Positions 7,924 through 17,629 of a stretch of DNA of 64,000 bases are shown one piece after another. This stretch comes from Nocardioides psychrotolerans (lineage in GTDB: Bacteria; Actinomycetota; Actinomycetes; Propionibacteriales; Nocardioidaceae), in the NCBI RefSeq assembly GCF_900113685.1, contig NZ_FOQG01000002.1:149374-213373 (forward strand), read 5' to 3'. The notes under the pieces were generated by a model that saw only the letters and a program-made list of their open reading frames with translations, had not been told where the DNA came from and ran no database searches. Each line of letters opens with the position of its first letter. The stretch's first letter is position 1. The translations under genes were made by a program, and so were the position numbers.

Positions 7924-8436
7924 CTAGTCCCGCGGAGGCGTGGCGAGGAACATCCGCGACGGCGACTCGTACCACTGGTGGGTGGTCCCGAGGTCGCGCA
8001 GGCCGAGCCGCTGGGCGACCCGGAGGGAGGCCTCGTTGTCGACCATCATCAGCACCCGGATCTCGTCGAGGCCGGCGGCGAGGCCGTGGTCGATGGCCGC
8101 CTGCGCCGCCTCGGTGGCGTAGCCGTGACCGTGCGCGTCGGGGTGCAGCGTCCAGCCGACCTGGACGAGGCCGCCGGCGTCCGGCACGAGCACCAGGCAG
8201 ACCCAGCCGACGACGCCACCGGTGGCGCGGACCTCGATCGCCCACTGGTGCAGCGGCGCCTCCAGCTCGCGCCAGAAGGCGATCTTGGCGCGGGCGGCGT
8301 CGAGGTCGCGCATCAGCTGCGGCTCACCGTCGTCGAGCCAGCGCACGACATCTGTGCGCCCGAGCACGTCGAGCACGAAGCCCGCGTCGTCAGGGGCGAA
8401 GGAGCGCAGGTGCAGCCGCTCGGTCTCGAGGTCCAT
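7924..8436 (-). CDS. GNAT family N-acetyltransferase (RimJ/RimL-like)
   Basis: A 170-residue acetyltransferase starting MDLETERLHLRSFAPDD, the usual opening of RimJ/RimL-type GNAT proteins. The acetyl-CoA loop is seen as HPDAHGHGYATEAAQAAIDHG, followed by ASLRVAQRLGLRDLG, the final helix of the fold. The substrate is unknown; protein N-termini or small amines are typical. The start at 8436 lies 13 bp downstream of the ABC-F stop, so it is likely cotranscribed with that gene. Confidence 0.8.
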   Translation of the reverse strand: MDLETERLHLRSFAPDDAGFVLDVLGRTDVVRWLDDGEPQLMRDLDAARAKIAFWRELEAPLHQWAIEVRATGGVVGWVCLVLVPDAGGLVQVGWTLHPDAHGHGYATEAAQAAIDHGLAAGLDEIRVLMMVDNEASLRVAQRLGLRDLGTTHQWYESPSRMFLATPPRD

Positions 8437-8449
8437 GAGCGTCACCCTG

Positions 8450-10033
8450 TCATCCGACAGGCCCCAGCTCGACGGTGCGGTCGACGCCGATGTCGGCGAG
8501 GAACACCGCGTCGTGGCTGGCGACGAGCAGCGCGCCGCGGTAGGAGGCGAGCGCCGACACCAGGGCGTCGTACGACGGCAGGTCGAGGTTGTTGGTCGGC
8601 TCGTCGAGCAGCAGGAGCCGGGGCGCGGGGTCGGCGAGCAGGACGGCCGCGAGCGTCGCGCGGAAACGCTCGCCGCCGGAGAGCCCGCCCACGAGCCGCT
8701 CGGCGGCGGCGCCGCGGAAGAGGAACCGCGCCAGGCTCGCGCGCACGGCGTTGTCGTCGACCCCGGGTGCCCGTGCCACGACGTTGGCCACGACGGACAA
8801 GCCGTTGTCGAGCAGGTCGAGCCGCTGGGGGAGCAAACCGAGGGCCACGTGCACCTCGACCGACCCCGCGAGGGGAGCGAGACGCCCAGCGACGGTGTGC
8901 AGCAGCGTGGTCTTGCCGCTGCCGTTGGGGCCGACCAGCGCGACCCGGTCGGGTCCGTGCACGTCCAGGTCGACCGCCGCGCCGGTGCGGAGCACCAGGC
9001 CGCGGGTGGTGAGGACCGTGCGACCGCGGGGCACCTCGGTGCCGGGCAGGTCGATGCGGATCTCGCGGTCCTCGCGCAGCCGCGACTCGGCCTCGTCCAG
9101 ACGCTCGCGCGCCGACTCGAGCCGCGCCTGGTGCACCCCGCGCAGCCCGGCGGCGGACTGCTCGGCCCGGTTCTTCTTGTAGTTGACCTGGCCCTTGCCG
9201 AGACCGGCCGACTGCTCCGCACGGTGGGCGACCCGCCGCCGGTGCGCCAGCTGCCGCTCCGCCTCCACCTGGTCGTGCCGCTGGCGCCGCACGTCCGAGC
9301 GAGCCCCGGCGACGGCCTGCTCCGCGGCGACCTGCGCTGCGTAGGACGACCACCCGCCGCCGTACCACCGCACGGCGCCGGCCCTCAGCTCACCGATCCG
9401 GTCGACGCGCTCGAGCAGCTCGCGGTCGTGACTGACGACGACGAGCGTGCGGGTCCAGCCGTCGACGACGTCATGGAGCCGCTGACGGGCCGCGGTGTCG
9501 AGGTTGTTGGTCGGCTCGTCCAGCAGGAGTACGTCGATCCTCTGCAGCAGGAGCCGTGCCAGGCCGAGCTGGGTGACCTCGCCACCGGAGAGCTCGCCCA
9601 TCGTGCGACCCAGCACGTCGACCGGGAGCCCCAGGCGGGCGAGCTCGGCGACGGCTCGGCGCTCGACGTCCCAGTCGTCGCCGATGACGTCGAAGTCGGC
9701 CTGGTCGACCGAGCCGGCCTCGACGGCGCCCAGAGCCTCGAGCACGGGCGCGATGCCGAGGAAGTCGGTGACCCGCCGGCTGGTGCACAGGCTCAGGTCC
9801 TGGGGGAGGTAGCCGACCTCACCGAGGACCGCGACGTGCCCACGGGTGGGCGTGAGCACGCCCGCGACCAGGCGCAGCAGCGTGGACTTGCCGGACCCGT
9901 TGGTGCCGACCAGGCCGGTGCGGCCGGGGCCGACCAGGAGGTCGAGACCGTCGAGGACAAGACGATGGCCGTCGGGCCGTGACGAGTCAGGGAAGGCGAA
10001 GTCGACCGAGGAGAAGGTGATGACGGCGGACAT
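8450..10033 (-). CDS. ABC-F family ATP-binding protein
   Basis: A 527-residue soluble protein with two fused nucleotide-binding domains and no membrane segments, as in ABC-F translation factors and ribosome-protection resistance proteins. Walker A motifs are GTNGSGKST and GPNGSGKTT, signatures LSGGEVTQ and LSGGERFR, and Walker B motifs [12 protein letters not shown] and [13 protein letters not shown] basic interdomain linker (residues about 190-300) includes [16 protein letters not shown]. The start at 10033 ([16 protein letters not shown]) is chosen by homology, because the frame runs far upstream with no sense. It may protect ribosomes from antibiotics or rescue stalled ribosomes. I saw no convincing regulatory upstream ORF. 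Confidence 0.88.
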   Translation of the reverse strand: MSAVITFSSVDFAFPDSSRPDGHRLVLDGLDLLVGPGRTGLVGTNGSGKSTLLRLVAGVLTPTRGHVAVLGEVGYLPQDLSLCTSRRVTDFLGIAPVLEALGAVEAGSVDQADFDVIGDDWDVERRAVAELARLGLPVDVLGRTMGELSGGEVTQLGLARLLLQRIDVLLLDEPTNNLDTAARQRLHDVVDGWTRTLVVVSHDRELLERVDRIGELRAGAVRWYGGGWSSYAAQVAAEQAVAGARSDVRRQRHDQVEAERQLAHRRRVAHRAEQSAGLGKGQVNYKKNRAEQSAAGLRGVHQARLESARERLDEAESRLREDREIRIDLPGTEVPRGRTVLTTRGLVLRTGAAVDLDVHGPDRVALVGPNGSGKTTLLHTVAGRLAPLAGSVEVHVALGLLPQRLDLLDNGLSVVANVVARAPGVDDNAVRASLARFLFRGAAAERLVGGLSGGERFRATLAAVLLADPAPRLLLLDEPTNNLDLPSYDALVSALASYRGALLVASHDAVFLADIGVDRTVELGPVG

Positions 10034-10164
10034 GCGAGCTCTGAGCAGGGTGGGTCGGGGCGCCGGGACACGGCGCAGGGACGGCACCTCAGAGCAGCAC
10101 GCGGGACCACCTCGGAGCGGGGGAAGGACAGGTCGACCGTAGACGTCTTGCCCGGTGTGCGCGA

Positions 10165-10195
10165 TTGATTTTCGACTGTGACGGTCAGGTAACGT
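10165..10195 (+). promoter_or_regulatory. Probable serA promoter
   Basis: TTGATT (10165-10170) and TAACGT (10190-10195) are spaced by 19 bp, upstream of serA in the divergent gap between the ABC-F gene and serA. The spacing is slightly long, so this is a tentative assignment. Confidence 0.4.
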
Positions 10196-10252
10196 GACAC
10201 CGGCACAGCGTCGTGCGCCCTCCACCCCTGCGCCAACCCTGAGGACACCGCC

Positions 10253-11839
10253 GTGAGCAAGCCCGTCGTACTCATCGCCGAGGAGCTGAGCCCCGCCACC
10301 GTCGAGGCGCTCGGCCCGGACTTCGAGATCCGCAGCTGCAACGGGGCCGACCGGGCCGAGCTGCTGTCGGCGATCGTGGACGTGGACGCCCTGCTGGTGC
10401 GCTCGGCGACGAAGGTCGACGCCGAGGCGCTCGCCGCGGCGACCCGGCTCAAGGTCGTCGCCCGCGCCGGGGTCGGTCTCGACAACGTCGACGTCCGCTC
10501 CGCGACCCAGTCCGGCGTCATGGTGGTCAACGCGCCGACCTCCAACATCGTCTCCGCCGCCGAGCTCGCGGTCGCGCTGATGCTCGCCGCGGCCCGCCAC
10601 GTCTCGCCGGCCCACGCCGGGCTGCGCAACGGGGAGTGGAAGCGCTCGAAGTACACCGGCATCGAGCTCTACGAGAAGACCGTCGGCATCGTCGGTCTCG
10701 GCCGCATCGGCGTCCTCGTCGCTCAGCGACTGAGTGCCTTCGGGATGAACGTCATCGCCTACGACCCCTATGTGCAGGCCGGCCGTGCCGCGCAGATGGG
10801 CGTGCGTCTCGTGGACCTCGACACCCTGCTCGCTGAAGCCGACTTCATGTCGGTCCACCTGCCCAAGACCCCGGAGACCGTGGGTCTGATCGGCGCCGAG
10901 CAGCTCGCCAAGGCCAAGTCGTCGCTCGTGCTCGTCAATGCCGCCCGGGGGGGCATCGTCGACGAGGCCGCGCTCTACGACGCCCTCAAGACCGGCCGCA
11001 TCGCCGCCGCCGGCCTCGACGTCTTCGCCCAGGAGCCGTGCACCGACAGCCCGCTCTTCGAGCTCGAGAACGTCGTGGCCACGCCCCACCTCGGCGCCTC
11101 GACCGACGAGGCCCAGGAGAAGGCCGGCATCGCCGTCGCCAAGTCGGTGCGCCTCGCGCTCTCCGGGGAGCTCGTGCCCGACGCGGTCAACGTGCAGGGC
11201 GGGGTGATCGCCGAGGACGTGCGCCCCGGCATCCCGCTCACCGAGAAGCTCGGCCGCGTGTTCACGGCGCTGGCCGGCGAGGTCGCCCAGCAGATCGACG
11301 TCGAGGTCCGCGGCGAGATCACCGAGTTCGACGTCAAGGTGCTCGAGCTCGCGGCCCTCAAGGGCGTCTTCACCGACGTCGTCGAGAACCAGGTGTCCTA
11401 CGTCAACGCACCGCTGCTCGCGGCCGAGCGCGGGACCGCCGTACGCCTCGTCCTGGACTCCGAGAGCCCCGACCACCGCAACCTGATCACGCTGCGCGGC
11501 ACGCTGGCCGACGGCTCGCAGGTCTCGGTGAGCGGCACGCTCGTGGGCATCAACCAGAAGGAGCGCCTGGTCGAGGTCAACGGTTTCGAGATCGACATCG
11601 AGCCGACCGACCACCTTGCCTTCTTCACCTACGCCGACCGCCCCGGCATGGTCGGCACCGTCGGCCAGGTCCTCGGCGACGCCGGCGTCAACATCGCCGG
11701 CATGCAGGTCGCCCGCGACGCCAAGGGTGGCCAGGCCCTCGTCGCTCTCTCGGTCGACTCCGCCATCGCCACCGAGACGCTCGCCGAGATCGAGACCGCG
11801 ATGGACGCCTCCAGCGTCCGCGCGGTCGACCTGGACTGA
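10253..11839 (+). CDS. serA: D-3-phosphoglycerate dehydrogenase
   Basis: A 528-residue enzyme that oxidises 3-phosphoglycerate with NAD as the first step of serine synthesis. It starts with GTG at 10253 ([12 protein letters not shown]). The nucleotide-binding fingerprint GLGRIG and the catalytic Arg/Glu/His region ([24 protein letters not shown]) are clear. As in the long (mycobacterial type) enzyme, an intervening domain (residues about 315-450) precedes a C-terminal ACT domain ([17 protein letters not shown]) that senses serine. It stands alone and is convergent with the MocR gene across two repeat copies. Confidence 0.96.
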   Translation: MSKPVVLIAEELSPATVEALGPDFEIRSCNGADRAELLSAIVDVDALLVRSATKVDAEALAAATRLKVVARAGVGLDNVDVRSATQSGVMVVNAPTSNIVSAAELAVALMLAAARHVSPAHAGLRNGEWKRSKYTGIELYEKTVGIVGLGRIGVLVAQRLSAFGMNVIAYDPYVQAGRAAQMGVRLVDLDTLLAEADFMSVHLPKTPETVGLIGAEQLAKAKSSLVLVNAARGGIVDEAALYDALKTGRIAAAGLDVFAQEPCTDSPLFELENVVATPHLGASTDEAQEKAGIAVAKSVRLALSGELVPDAVNVQGGVIAEDVRPGIPLTEKLGRVFTALAGEVAQQIDVEVRGEITEFDVKVLELAALKGVFTDVVENQVSYVNAPLLAAERGTAVRLVLDSESPDHRNLITLRGTLADGSQVSVSGTLVGINQKERLVEVNGFEIDIEPTDHLAFFTYADRPGMVGTVGQVLGDAGVNIAGMQVARDAKGGQALVALSVDSAIATETLAEIETAMDASSVRAVDLD

Positions 11840-11966
11840 ACCGGTTCGGCCGTCGGCTGCTCCATCAAGGTACGTCGACGAAACGCCACCTCCCACGACG
11901 TAGACCCCGTGGTCAGTGGCGTGTCGCCGTGGGAGTGGCTCCCGGCGACCCAGCCGCCCCAGCGTC

Positions 11967-12012
11967 TGCTACATCGCGCCGACTCGGCGTTGCTACATCG
12001 CGCCGACTCGGC
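11967..12012. repeat. Two dispersed repeat copies between convergent serA and MocR genes
   Basis: Two direct 22-bp copies (11967-11988 and 11991-12012), each containing ACATCGCGCCGACTCGGC, sit just before the stop of the minus-strand MocR gene (12022). The internal GCCGACTCGGC is itself an 11-bp near-palindrome able to form a small hairpin. This is the same family as at 271, 333, 56025 and 59390. Confidence 0.8.
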
Positions 12013-12021
12013 TTGGGGGGG

Positions 12022-13461
12022 TCAGGCCACCATCACCCGTGCGGACGTGCGGCGCGCGCCCTGCGGCCGATCACGTACGACGGACCACGCGGCCGCGATC
12101 CGGCGCACGGCCTCCTCGAGCTCGTCGCCCGGGCGCGTCCAGGGGATCCGCACGAACTGGTCGAGCCCACCCTCGGCCGCGAAGACCGGGCCGGGCGCGA
12201 TGATCACGCCGCGGCGCTCGGCCTCGTCGGCGAGCGCGGTGCCGAGCGGCCCGGGCAGCTGGCACCACAGCGCCAGACCGCCGCCGGGGAGCCGGGAGCG
12301 CCACTCGGGGAGGTGCTCGGCGACCGCGGCGGCCAGGCGGTCCCGCTGCGGACGCAGCCGGTCGCGCTGGGCGTCGACGACCTCCTCGCCACGGGCCAGC
12401 AGCCGGGTCAGCACCAGCTGCTCCATCACCGGCGCGCCCAGGTCGAGACCCACGCGGGCACCGGTGAGCCGCTCCATCTGCCCCTCGGGCGAGCGGATCC
12501 ACCCCAGCCGCAGGCCGCCCCAGAACGTCTTGCTGGCGCTGCCGATCGTGATCGTCTCCGGCGCGAAGGCCGCGAACGGACGCGGCATCTGCTGGCCGTC
12601 CAGCGCCAGCGCCTGGTGGGCCTCGTCGACCACCGCGACCGTGCGCGCCCGCCGCAGCAGTGCGGCGTACTCCTCGCGCTGGGCCTCGCTCATCAGGTGG
12701 CCGGTGGGGTTCTGGAAGTCGGGGATCAAGTAGGCCAGCCGCGGGGAGGTTTCCCGCAGCGCGGTCGCGACCGCCCCGAGATCCCAGCCGTCGGGGTCGA
12801 CCGGCACCGCGGCGAGCCGCGCCCCACGGTGCCGGATCGACAAGGTGGCGTTGGGGTAGACCGGCGACTCGACGAGCACCCGGTCGCCGGTCCCGGTGAA
12901 GGCCTGCGCGACGATCGCGGCCGCCGAGAGCGCACCGGGCGTCACCATGACCTGCTCGGGCGCGGTCGGCAGCCCGCGGGCGTCGTACGTCGCAGCAATG
13001 GCGGCCTGGAGCTCGGGAAGCCCGGCCGGGAAGTAGCCGTGACCGCCGAGGTACGCCGGCAGGTCGGCGGTTGCCTCGGCGTAGGCCTGGGCGACTCCCG
13101 GGGGCGCGGAGGCTGCGGCGCAGTTGAGGTCGATCGCCTCGCGGTCGCCGGAGCTGGGCAGCAGGGACCGGTCGTGGGCCCGGGCGCGGCCGCCCGGGAC
13201 GCGGGTGAAGGTGCCGGAGCCCTGGCGGGCCTCGGCGTAGCCGCTGTCGCGCAGCGCGGCGTAGGCACGGGTGACCGTGGTGCGCGAGACCCCGAGCGAC
13301 TCGGTGAGCTCGCGCTCGCTGGGCAGGCGGGTGCCCAGCCCGATGCGGCCATCACCGATGAGCAGCCGAAGGGCGTCGGCGAGTCCGGCGTAGGCGGGGG
13401 AGCGGTCGAAGCCGCCGACCAGGGCGGCCGTGCGGGCAGCGGAGATGGTGGACGTGCTCAT
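12022..13461 (-). CDS. MocR-type transcriptional regulator (GntR HTH plus aminotransferase domain)
   Basis: A 479-residue fusion of an N-terminal GntR winged helix (residues about 20-85; LPSERELTESLGVSRTTVTRAY) with a class I aminotransferase-like PLP domain. The PLP lysine is in GSASKTFWGG. The start MSTSTISAART at 13461 is preferred to the longer frame. It is divergent from a YczE-type membrane gene, the arrangement known for the YczR subgroup of MocR regulators, so its likely role is to control that gene in response to PLP or an amino compound. The operator candidate lies between them. Confidence 0.88.
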   Translation of the reverse strand: MSTSTISAARTAALVGGFDRSPAYAGLADALRLLIGDGRIGLGTRLPSERELTESLGVSRTTVTRAYAALRDSGYAEARQGSGTFTRVPGGRARAHDRSLLPSSGDREAIDLNCAAASAPPGVAQAYAEATADLPAYLGGHGYFPAGLPELQAAIAATYDARGLPTAPEQVMVTPGALSAAAIVAQAFTGTGDRVLVESPVYPNATLSIRHRGARLAAVPVDPDGWDLGAVATALRETSPRLAYLIPDFQNPTGHLMSEAQREEYAALLRRARTVAVVDEAHQALALDGQQMPRPFAAFAPETITIGSASKTFWGGLRLGWIRSPEGQMERLTGARVGLDLGAPVMEQLVLTRLLARGEEVVDAQRDRLRPQRDRLAAAVAEHLPEWRSRLPGGGLALWCQLPGPLGTALADEAERRGVIIAPGPVFAAEGGLDQFVRIPWTRPGDELEEAVRRIAAAWSVVRDRPQGARRTSARVMVA

Positions 13462-13479
13462 GCAGTCCACTGTCTCACG

Positions 13480-13504
13480 ATTGGCTATTTGATCAAGTGC
13501 CAAT
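13480..13504. promoter_or_regulatory. Inverted repeat, likely operator of the MocR regulator
   Basis: ATTGGC (13480-13485) and GCCAAT (13499-13504) are separated by 13 bp in the 61-bp gap between the divergent regulator and the membrane gene. The AT-rich interior (TATTTGATCAAG) may hold promoter elements for either gene. Operator function is inferred from position and symmetry. Confidence 0.55.
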
Positions 13505-13522
13505 CTGGCGCAGGCTGGTCCC

Positions 13523-14194
13523 ATGACCCTCAGCCGCACGCCCACGAGCCCGGCTTCTTCTCCCGTGCCGCTCGCCGAGCTGGGTCCGGTCGCCCAGCTG
13601 CGCGCCGGCCGGTTGGGGGTGCGGCTGCCGCTGCTCTTCGTCGGCCTGGTCGTCTACGGCGCCTCGCTGGCGATGATGGTGCGCGCCGACCTCGGCCTCG
13701 CGCCCTGGGACGTGCTGCACTCCGGGCTGATCCGGCACCTGCCGATCACGCTGGGCCAGGCGGTCGTGCTGATGAGCTTCGTGGTGCTGGTGCTGTGGAT
13801 CCCGCTCAAGGAGATGCCCGGCCTCGGCACGATCTCCAACGCGATCGTCGTCGGGGTCTCCGCCGACGCGACCCTCCTGGTCCTCGACCGCCCCGACGCG
13901 GTGGCGCTGCGGATCGCGCTGATGGTCGCGGGCGTGCTCACCTGTGGGCTGGCGACGGCGCTCTACATCGGTGCCCAGCTCGGGCGCGGCCCGCGCGACG
14001 GGCTGATGACCGGGCTGGCGCGTCGTACGGGGCTCTCGATCCGGCTCGTGCGCACGCTGCTCGAGGTCGGTGTCGTGCTGGTCGGGCTCCTGCTGGGGGG
14101 CGTGCTCGGCATCGGGACGATCGTCTTCGCGCTCGCGATCGGTCCGATCACGCAGGTGCTGCTGCCGATCTTCGTCGTCGACCTCCAGGCTTAG
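13523..14194 (+). CDS. YczE/YyaS/YitT family membrane protein
   Basis: A 223-residue integral membrane protein with about five hydrophobic segments. The motif MMVRADLGLAPWDVLHSGL after the first helix and TALYIGAQLGRGPRDGLM later are characteristic of YczE-type proteins. Its function is not established; the paired MocR regulator suggests transport of an amino compound or vitamin-like molecule. Only 21 bp separate the end of the inverted repeat from the ATG and no Shine-Dalgarno sequence is seen, so the message may be leaderless. It ends 66 bp before the PknG-type operon, which has its own ribosome site. Confidence 0.75.
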   Translation: MTLSRTPTSPASSPVPLAELGPVAQLRAGRLGVRLPLLFVGLVVYGASLAMMVRADLGLAPWDVLHSGLIRHLPITLGQAVVLMSFVVLVLWIPLKEMPGLGTISNAIVVGVSADATLLVLDRPDAVALRIALMVAGVLTCGLATALYIGAQLGRGPRDGLMTGLARRTGLSIRLVRTLLEVGVVLVGLLLGGVLGIGTIVFALAIGPITQVLLPIFVVDLQA

Positions 14195-14260
14195 AGACGG
14201 CGCCTTCTCCGCCGTGACAGACTGCCGCCGACGGCCCCAGTCCGAGCACGCGGAGGCAGC

Positions 14261-15514
14261 ATGACGACTTCACCCGGTCCCGAGAACGGCGCCGCTGCCG
14301 CGGCGCCCGCCCCCCTGGCGCCGCCCGAGGCGGTGCTGACCCTCACCGCTCCCGCACCGCCCGCCCTGGTCATCGAGACCCAGGCGCCCCAGATGGCACC
14401 GCAGGTCTCGGCCGAGGCGATCCCCGAGCTCGACACGAAGGTCGACACCTTCATGACCGCGCTGACGAACGCCGCGAGCCGCAGCCCGGAGTTCGCCGCC
14501 CAGGCCGAGAGCGTGCGCACCATGGGTGACGCCGACATCCGCAAGGCGGCCGAGACGTCGAACCGGATGCTCAACCAGCCGGTGCGGGCCCTCAAGGAGG
14601 GTGGCCTCTCCCAGGGCTCCGAGGTCGGCAAGACCCTGCTCGAGCTGCGCCGCACGGTCGAGGACCTCGACCCCAGCGAGGCCAAGGGCGCCCGCAAGTT
14701 CATGGACTGGCTGCCCTTCGGCGACAAGGTCGAGGATTACTTCCGCAAATACCAGTCCAGCCAGAGCCAGCTCAACGGGATCCTGCACGCCCTGCGCAAC
14801 GGCCAGGACGAGCTGACCAAGGACAACGTCGCGCTCAACCTCGAGAAGACCAACCTCTGGGCGGTCATGGGCCGGCTCAACCAGTACGTCTACGTCGCCG
14901 AGCGCCTCGACGCCAAGCTGTCGGCCAAGATCGCCGAGCTCGAGCTCTCCGACCCCGAGGCCGCCAAGGCGCTCTCGCAGGACGTGCTGTTCTACGTGCG
15001 CCAGAAGCACCAGGACCTGCTCACCCAGCTGGCGGTGTCGATCCAGAGCTATCTCGCGATCGACATCATCATCAAGAACAACATCGAGCTCATCAAGGGC
15101 GTCGACCGGGCATCGACGACCACCATCTCCGCGCTGCGCACGGCGGTGATCGTGGCGCAGGCGCTGGGCAACCAGAAGCTGGTGCTCGACCAGATCACCG
15201 CCCTCAACACCACGACGTCGAACATGATCCAGCGGACCTCGGAGATGCTGAAGGAGAACAGCGCCGCGATCCAGGAGCAGGCCGCGTCGTCGACGATCGG
15301 CATGGAGCAGCTGCAGGCGGCCTTCGCCAACATCTACGCCACGATGGACTCGATCGACGAGTTCAAGGTCAAGGCCCTCGACAACATGTCGGCCACGATC
15401 GGCGTGCTCGAGACCGAGGTCGTGAAGTCGCGGTCCTACCTCGAGCGGGTCCAGGCCCACGACGCCCGCAACGCCACCGGCACCCTCGACCTCTCCAACG
15501 TGCCGACCCTCTGA
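14261..15514 (+). CDS. Toxic anion resistance protein, TelA/KlaA family
   Basis: A 417-residue helical protein of the TelA family (DUF of tellurite-resistance locus proteins). A low-complexity Ala/Pro N-terminus (about 60 residues) is followed by the conserved core: KFMDWLPFGDKVEDYFRKYQ near residue 145, a string of amphipathic helices, and the signature IDIIIKNNIELIKGVDRA near 270. A CGGAGG ribosome site precedes the ATG at 14261. It is the first gene of a ten-gene operon. TelA proteins are linked by genomics to TerD-type stress systems; the biochemical role is unknown, and tellurite resistance should not be assumed. Confidence 0.88.
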   Translation: MTTSPGPENGAAAAAPAPLAPPEAVLTLTAPAPPALVIETQAPQMAPQVSAEAIPELDTKVDTFMTALTNAASRSPEFAAQAESVRTMGDADIRKAAETSNRMLNQPVRALKEGGLSQGSEVGKTLLELRRTVEDLDPSEAKGARKFMDWLPFGDKVEDYFRKYQSSQSQLNGILHALRNGQDELTKDNVALNLEKTNLWAVMGRLNQYVYVAERLDAKLSAKIAELELSDPEAAKALSQDVLFYVRQKHQDLLTQLAVSIQSYLAIDIIIKNNIELIKGVDRASTTTISALRTAVIVAQALGNQKLVLDQITALNTTTSNMIQRTSEMLKENSAAIQEQAASSTIGMEQLQAAFANIYATMDSIDEFKVKALDNMSATIGVLETEVVKSRSYLERVQAHDARNATGTLDLSNVPTL

Positions 15515-15552
15515 GCAACCCCACCCCGAGGACCCGACCACCCGAGGACAGC

Positions 15553-16065
15553 GTGAGTCTCAAGTCATGGCTGCAACGTCGACGCCAGGCAGAGGAGCCG
15601 ACCTCGTCGGTGCCTCCGGCGCCGACCGAGCAGGACATCCTCGCCTCGCTCAACCGGGTCAACGCGATGCTCAGCGAGGGCAACGCCCCCCCGGTCGTCA
15701 CCTCGCGGGTCATCCGGATCGCCCGCACGATCAACGACACGCTGCCGCGGCTGCGCCACCTGGGCCTGGGCAGCATGGAGAGCTACTCCGTCGTCGCCAC
15801 GGCGACCGACTACCTGCCCGAGGCGGTCGGCGGCTACCTCCGGCTGCCGCGGGAGTGGGCCGACACGCGCCCGATCGACGGCTACAAGACCTCGCTGATG
15901 GTGCTCATCGACCAGCTCGAGCTCCTCGGCGCGACGATGGACCAGATCTTCGACGCCGCCAACCGCGCCGACGCTCAGGCGCTGCTGGCGCACGGCATGT
16001 TCCTCGAGAGCAAGTTCGGCCACTCGGGTGGCACCGACCTCACCCTGGGATCCCCGCATGACTGA
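15553..16065 (+). CDS. Conserved unknown protein of the TelA-PknG operon
   Basis: A 170-residue soluble protein starting with GTG (SLKSWLQRRRQAEEP). After a short basic, Pro-rich N-terminus it is predicted mainly helical; the stretch TLPRLRHLGLGSMESYSV and YLPEAVGGYLRLPREWAD resemble the core of XpaC/TelA-associated proteins, although I cannot assign it firmly. It lies 38 bp after the TelA gene and its last 8 bp overlap the AAA+ ATPase gene, so it is likely a partner of both. No catalytic motif or membrane helix is visible. Confidence 0.7.
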   Translation: MSLKSWLQRRRQAEEPTSSVPPAPTEQDILASLNRVNAMLSEGNAPPVVTSRVIRIARTINDTLPRLRHLGLGSMESYSVVATATDYLPEAVGGYLRLPREWADTRPIDGYKTSLMVLIDQLELLGATMDQIFDAANRADAQALLAHGMFLESKFGHSGGTDLTLGSPHD

Positions 16066-17629
16066 CGCCCTGAGCCTCTCCGCCGCCCTCGACGCGCTGG
16101 TCGCGGTCGCCACGGCCGCCGGGGTCGACGCCGCCACGGCCCGCCGTGAGGGGGAGTGCCTGGCCGCGACCATCGCCGAGCCGGCCCGCGGGGCCTTCGT
16201 CGACTGGTCCGAGCAGACCGGCCGCCCCCGCTCCTCGGAGGAGTTCATGGACGCAGCGTCGCGGGGGCGCCGCTACCGCTCCGCCCCCACCCCGGCCATG
16301 AACGGCCTCGCGTTGGCGCGTTCGCCCCAGGCTCCGTCGTACGCGAAGGCGCTGGCGGACGTCGCGCTGGCAGCTGCCTCGCTGGGGGAGGAGAGTCCCC
16401 GTGCGGTCGGCAACGCCGCCACTGCTGCGGCCGCACAGCTCGGCGAGGCCGCTCCCACGGCCGTGCCCACGACCGCCGAAGGGACCGGGCTCGACCTGAC
16501 GCAGCCGCACGAGCAGGCCCGCACCGGGGATCACTTCCTCGCGCAGATGATGGACCAGCTCACCCAGGTGCAGCGCAAGATCGCCAACCTCGACCTCCAG
16601 CAGAGCGATGTGCGGCCGCCAGTCGAGCTCCCGCCCACGACGCAGGGCCCGGGGGTGGACGGTGCTGCGCCGGTCGCGACCCAGCCCCCGCCGGCCGAGC
16701 CCGATAAGCCCGAGGAGCCCGCCGAGCCGGAGCCGGAGCCCAAGAGCGTCGAGGAGCTGCTCGCCGAGCTCGACGTCCTCGTCGGGCTGACCGACGTGAA
16801 GGGCGAGATCCACCGGCAGGCCGCGATCCTGCGCGTCGAGGGGCTGCGCAAGGACGCCGGGCTCACCTCGCCGACCATCACCCGGCACATGATCTTCAAC
16901 GGCAACCCCGGCACCGGCAAGACGACGGTGGCCCGGCTGGTAGCCGGCATCTACCGCGCGCTCGGACTGCTCACGAAGGGTCAGCTGGTCGAGGTCGACC
17001 GTTCCGAGCTGGTCGCGGGCTTCCTCGGTCAGACCGCGATGAAGACCGCCGAGGTCGTGAGGTCCGCCGAGGGCGGGGTGCTCTTCATCGACGAGGCCTA
17101 CTCGCTGGCCGGTGACCAGTACGGCCAGGAGGCCGTCGACACCCTGGTCAAGGAGATGGAGGACAAGCGCGACGACCTCGTCGTGATCGTCGCGGGCTAC
17201 CCCGTGCCGATGGAGGTCTTCATCGCCCAGAACCCCGGGCTCGAGAGCCGCTTCCGCACCCAGATCGACTTCGTCGACTACACCGACGACGAGCTGGTCA
17301 GGATCTTCGGCGTCATGGCCACCGCAGCGGAGTACGACGCCGGCGACCCGGTCCTCGAGCGGCTGCGCGAGCTGCTCGCTGCCGTCCAGCGCGGCCCGCA
17401 GTTCGGCAACGCCCGCTACGTGCGCAATGTCCTCGAGGCCGCGATCGGGCGCCACGCCTGGCGTCTGCGCGACATCGAGGCCCCGACGATCGAGCAGCTG
17501 CGCACGATCGAGGCCGACGACTTGGACCCGCTCGTCGCCGACGGCCCCACCGAACCGGTCGACTGGGATCCCGAGCCGTCCACCGAGCCGTCCACCGAGC
17601 CGTCCACCGTCGAGGAGGAGCCCGCATGA
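16058..17629 (+). CDS. CbbX/SpoVK-like AAA+ ATPase
   Basis: A 523-residue AAA+ protein. Residues 1-235 are a helical, then Pro/Glu-rich region without a known fold. The AAA+ module (about 240-480) resembles CbbX, SpoVK and EccA C-terminal domains: Walker A GNPGTGKT at 282-289, Walker B VLFIDEAYSL at 341-350, sensor region VIVAGYP and arginine-finger segment GLESRFRTQIDF. The C-terminal tail contains EPST three times, encoded by a 12-bp tandem repeat at 17573-17608. It probably remodels or unfolds a partner protein. It overlaps the upstream gene by 8 bp and the GlnX-like gene by 4 bp. Confidence 0.88.
   Translation: MTDALSLSAALDALVAVATAAGVDAATARREGECLAATIAEPARGAFVDWSEQTGRPRSSEEFMDAASRGRRYRSAPTPAMNGLALARSPQAPSYAKALADVALAAASLGEESPRAVGNAATAAAAQLGEAAPTAVPTTAEGTGLDLTQPHEQARTGDHFLAQMMDQLTQVQRKIANLDLQQSDVRPPVELPPTTQGPGVDGAAPVATQPPPAEPDKPEEPAEPEPEPKSVEELLAELDVLVGLTDVKGEIHRQAAILRVEGLRKDAGLTSPTITRHMIFNGNPGTGKTTVARLVAGIYRALGLLTKGQLVEVDRSELVAGFLGQTAMKTAEVVRSAEGGVLFIDEAYSLAGDQYGQEAVDTLVKEMEDKRDDLVVIVAGYPVPMEVFIAQNPGLESRFRTQIDFVDYTDDELVRIFGVMATAAEYDAGDPVLERLRELLAAVQRGPQFGNARYVRNVLEAAIGRHAWRLRDIEAPTIEQLRTIEADDLDPLVADGPTEPVDWDPEPSTEPSTEPSTVEEEPA
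17573..17608 (+). repeat. 12-bp tandem triplication encoding EPST repeats
   Basis: GAGCCGTCCACC occurs three times (17573, 17585, 17597) near the 3' end of the AAA+ gene and keeps the frame, adding Glu-Pro-Ser-Thr units to a disordered tail. The Ser/Thr residues could be phosphorylation sites for the kinase of the same operon, but that is speculation. Confidence 0.85.

Noticed and set aside
8450..11896. Very long minus-strand open frame upstream of the ABC-F gene (1148 codons)
   Set aside because: Only the part up to 10033 encodes the ABC-F protein; the rest is antisense to serA and reads as low-complexity shadow of a GC-rich gene.
11038..14217. Plus-strand open frame of more than 1000 codons over serA, MocR and YczE genes
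   Set aside because: Arg/Pro/Gly-rich translation without domains; it is the off-frame of three well-supported genes.
14261..15514. Calling the TelA gene a tellurite-resistance determinant
   Set aside because: The TelA/KlaA name is historical; the operon context points to phospho-signalling and no other ter genes are adjacent.
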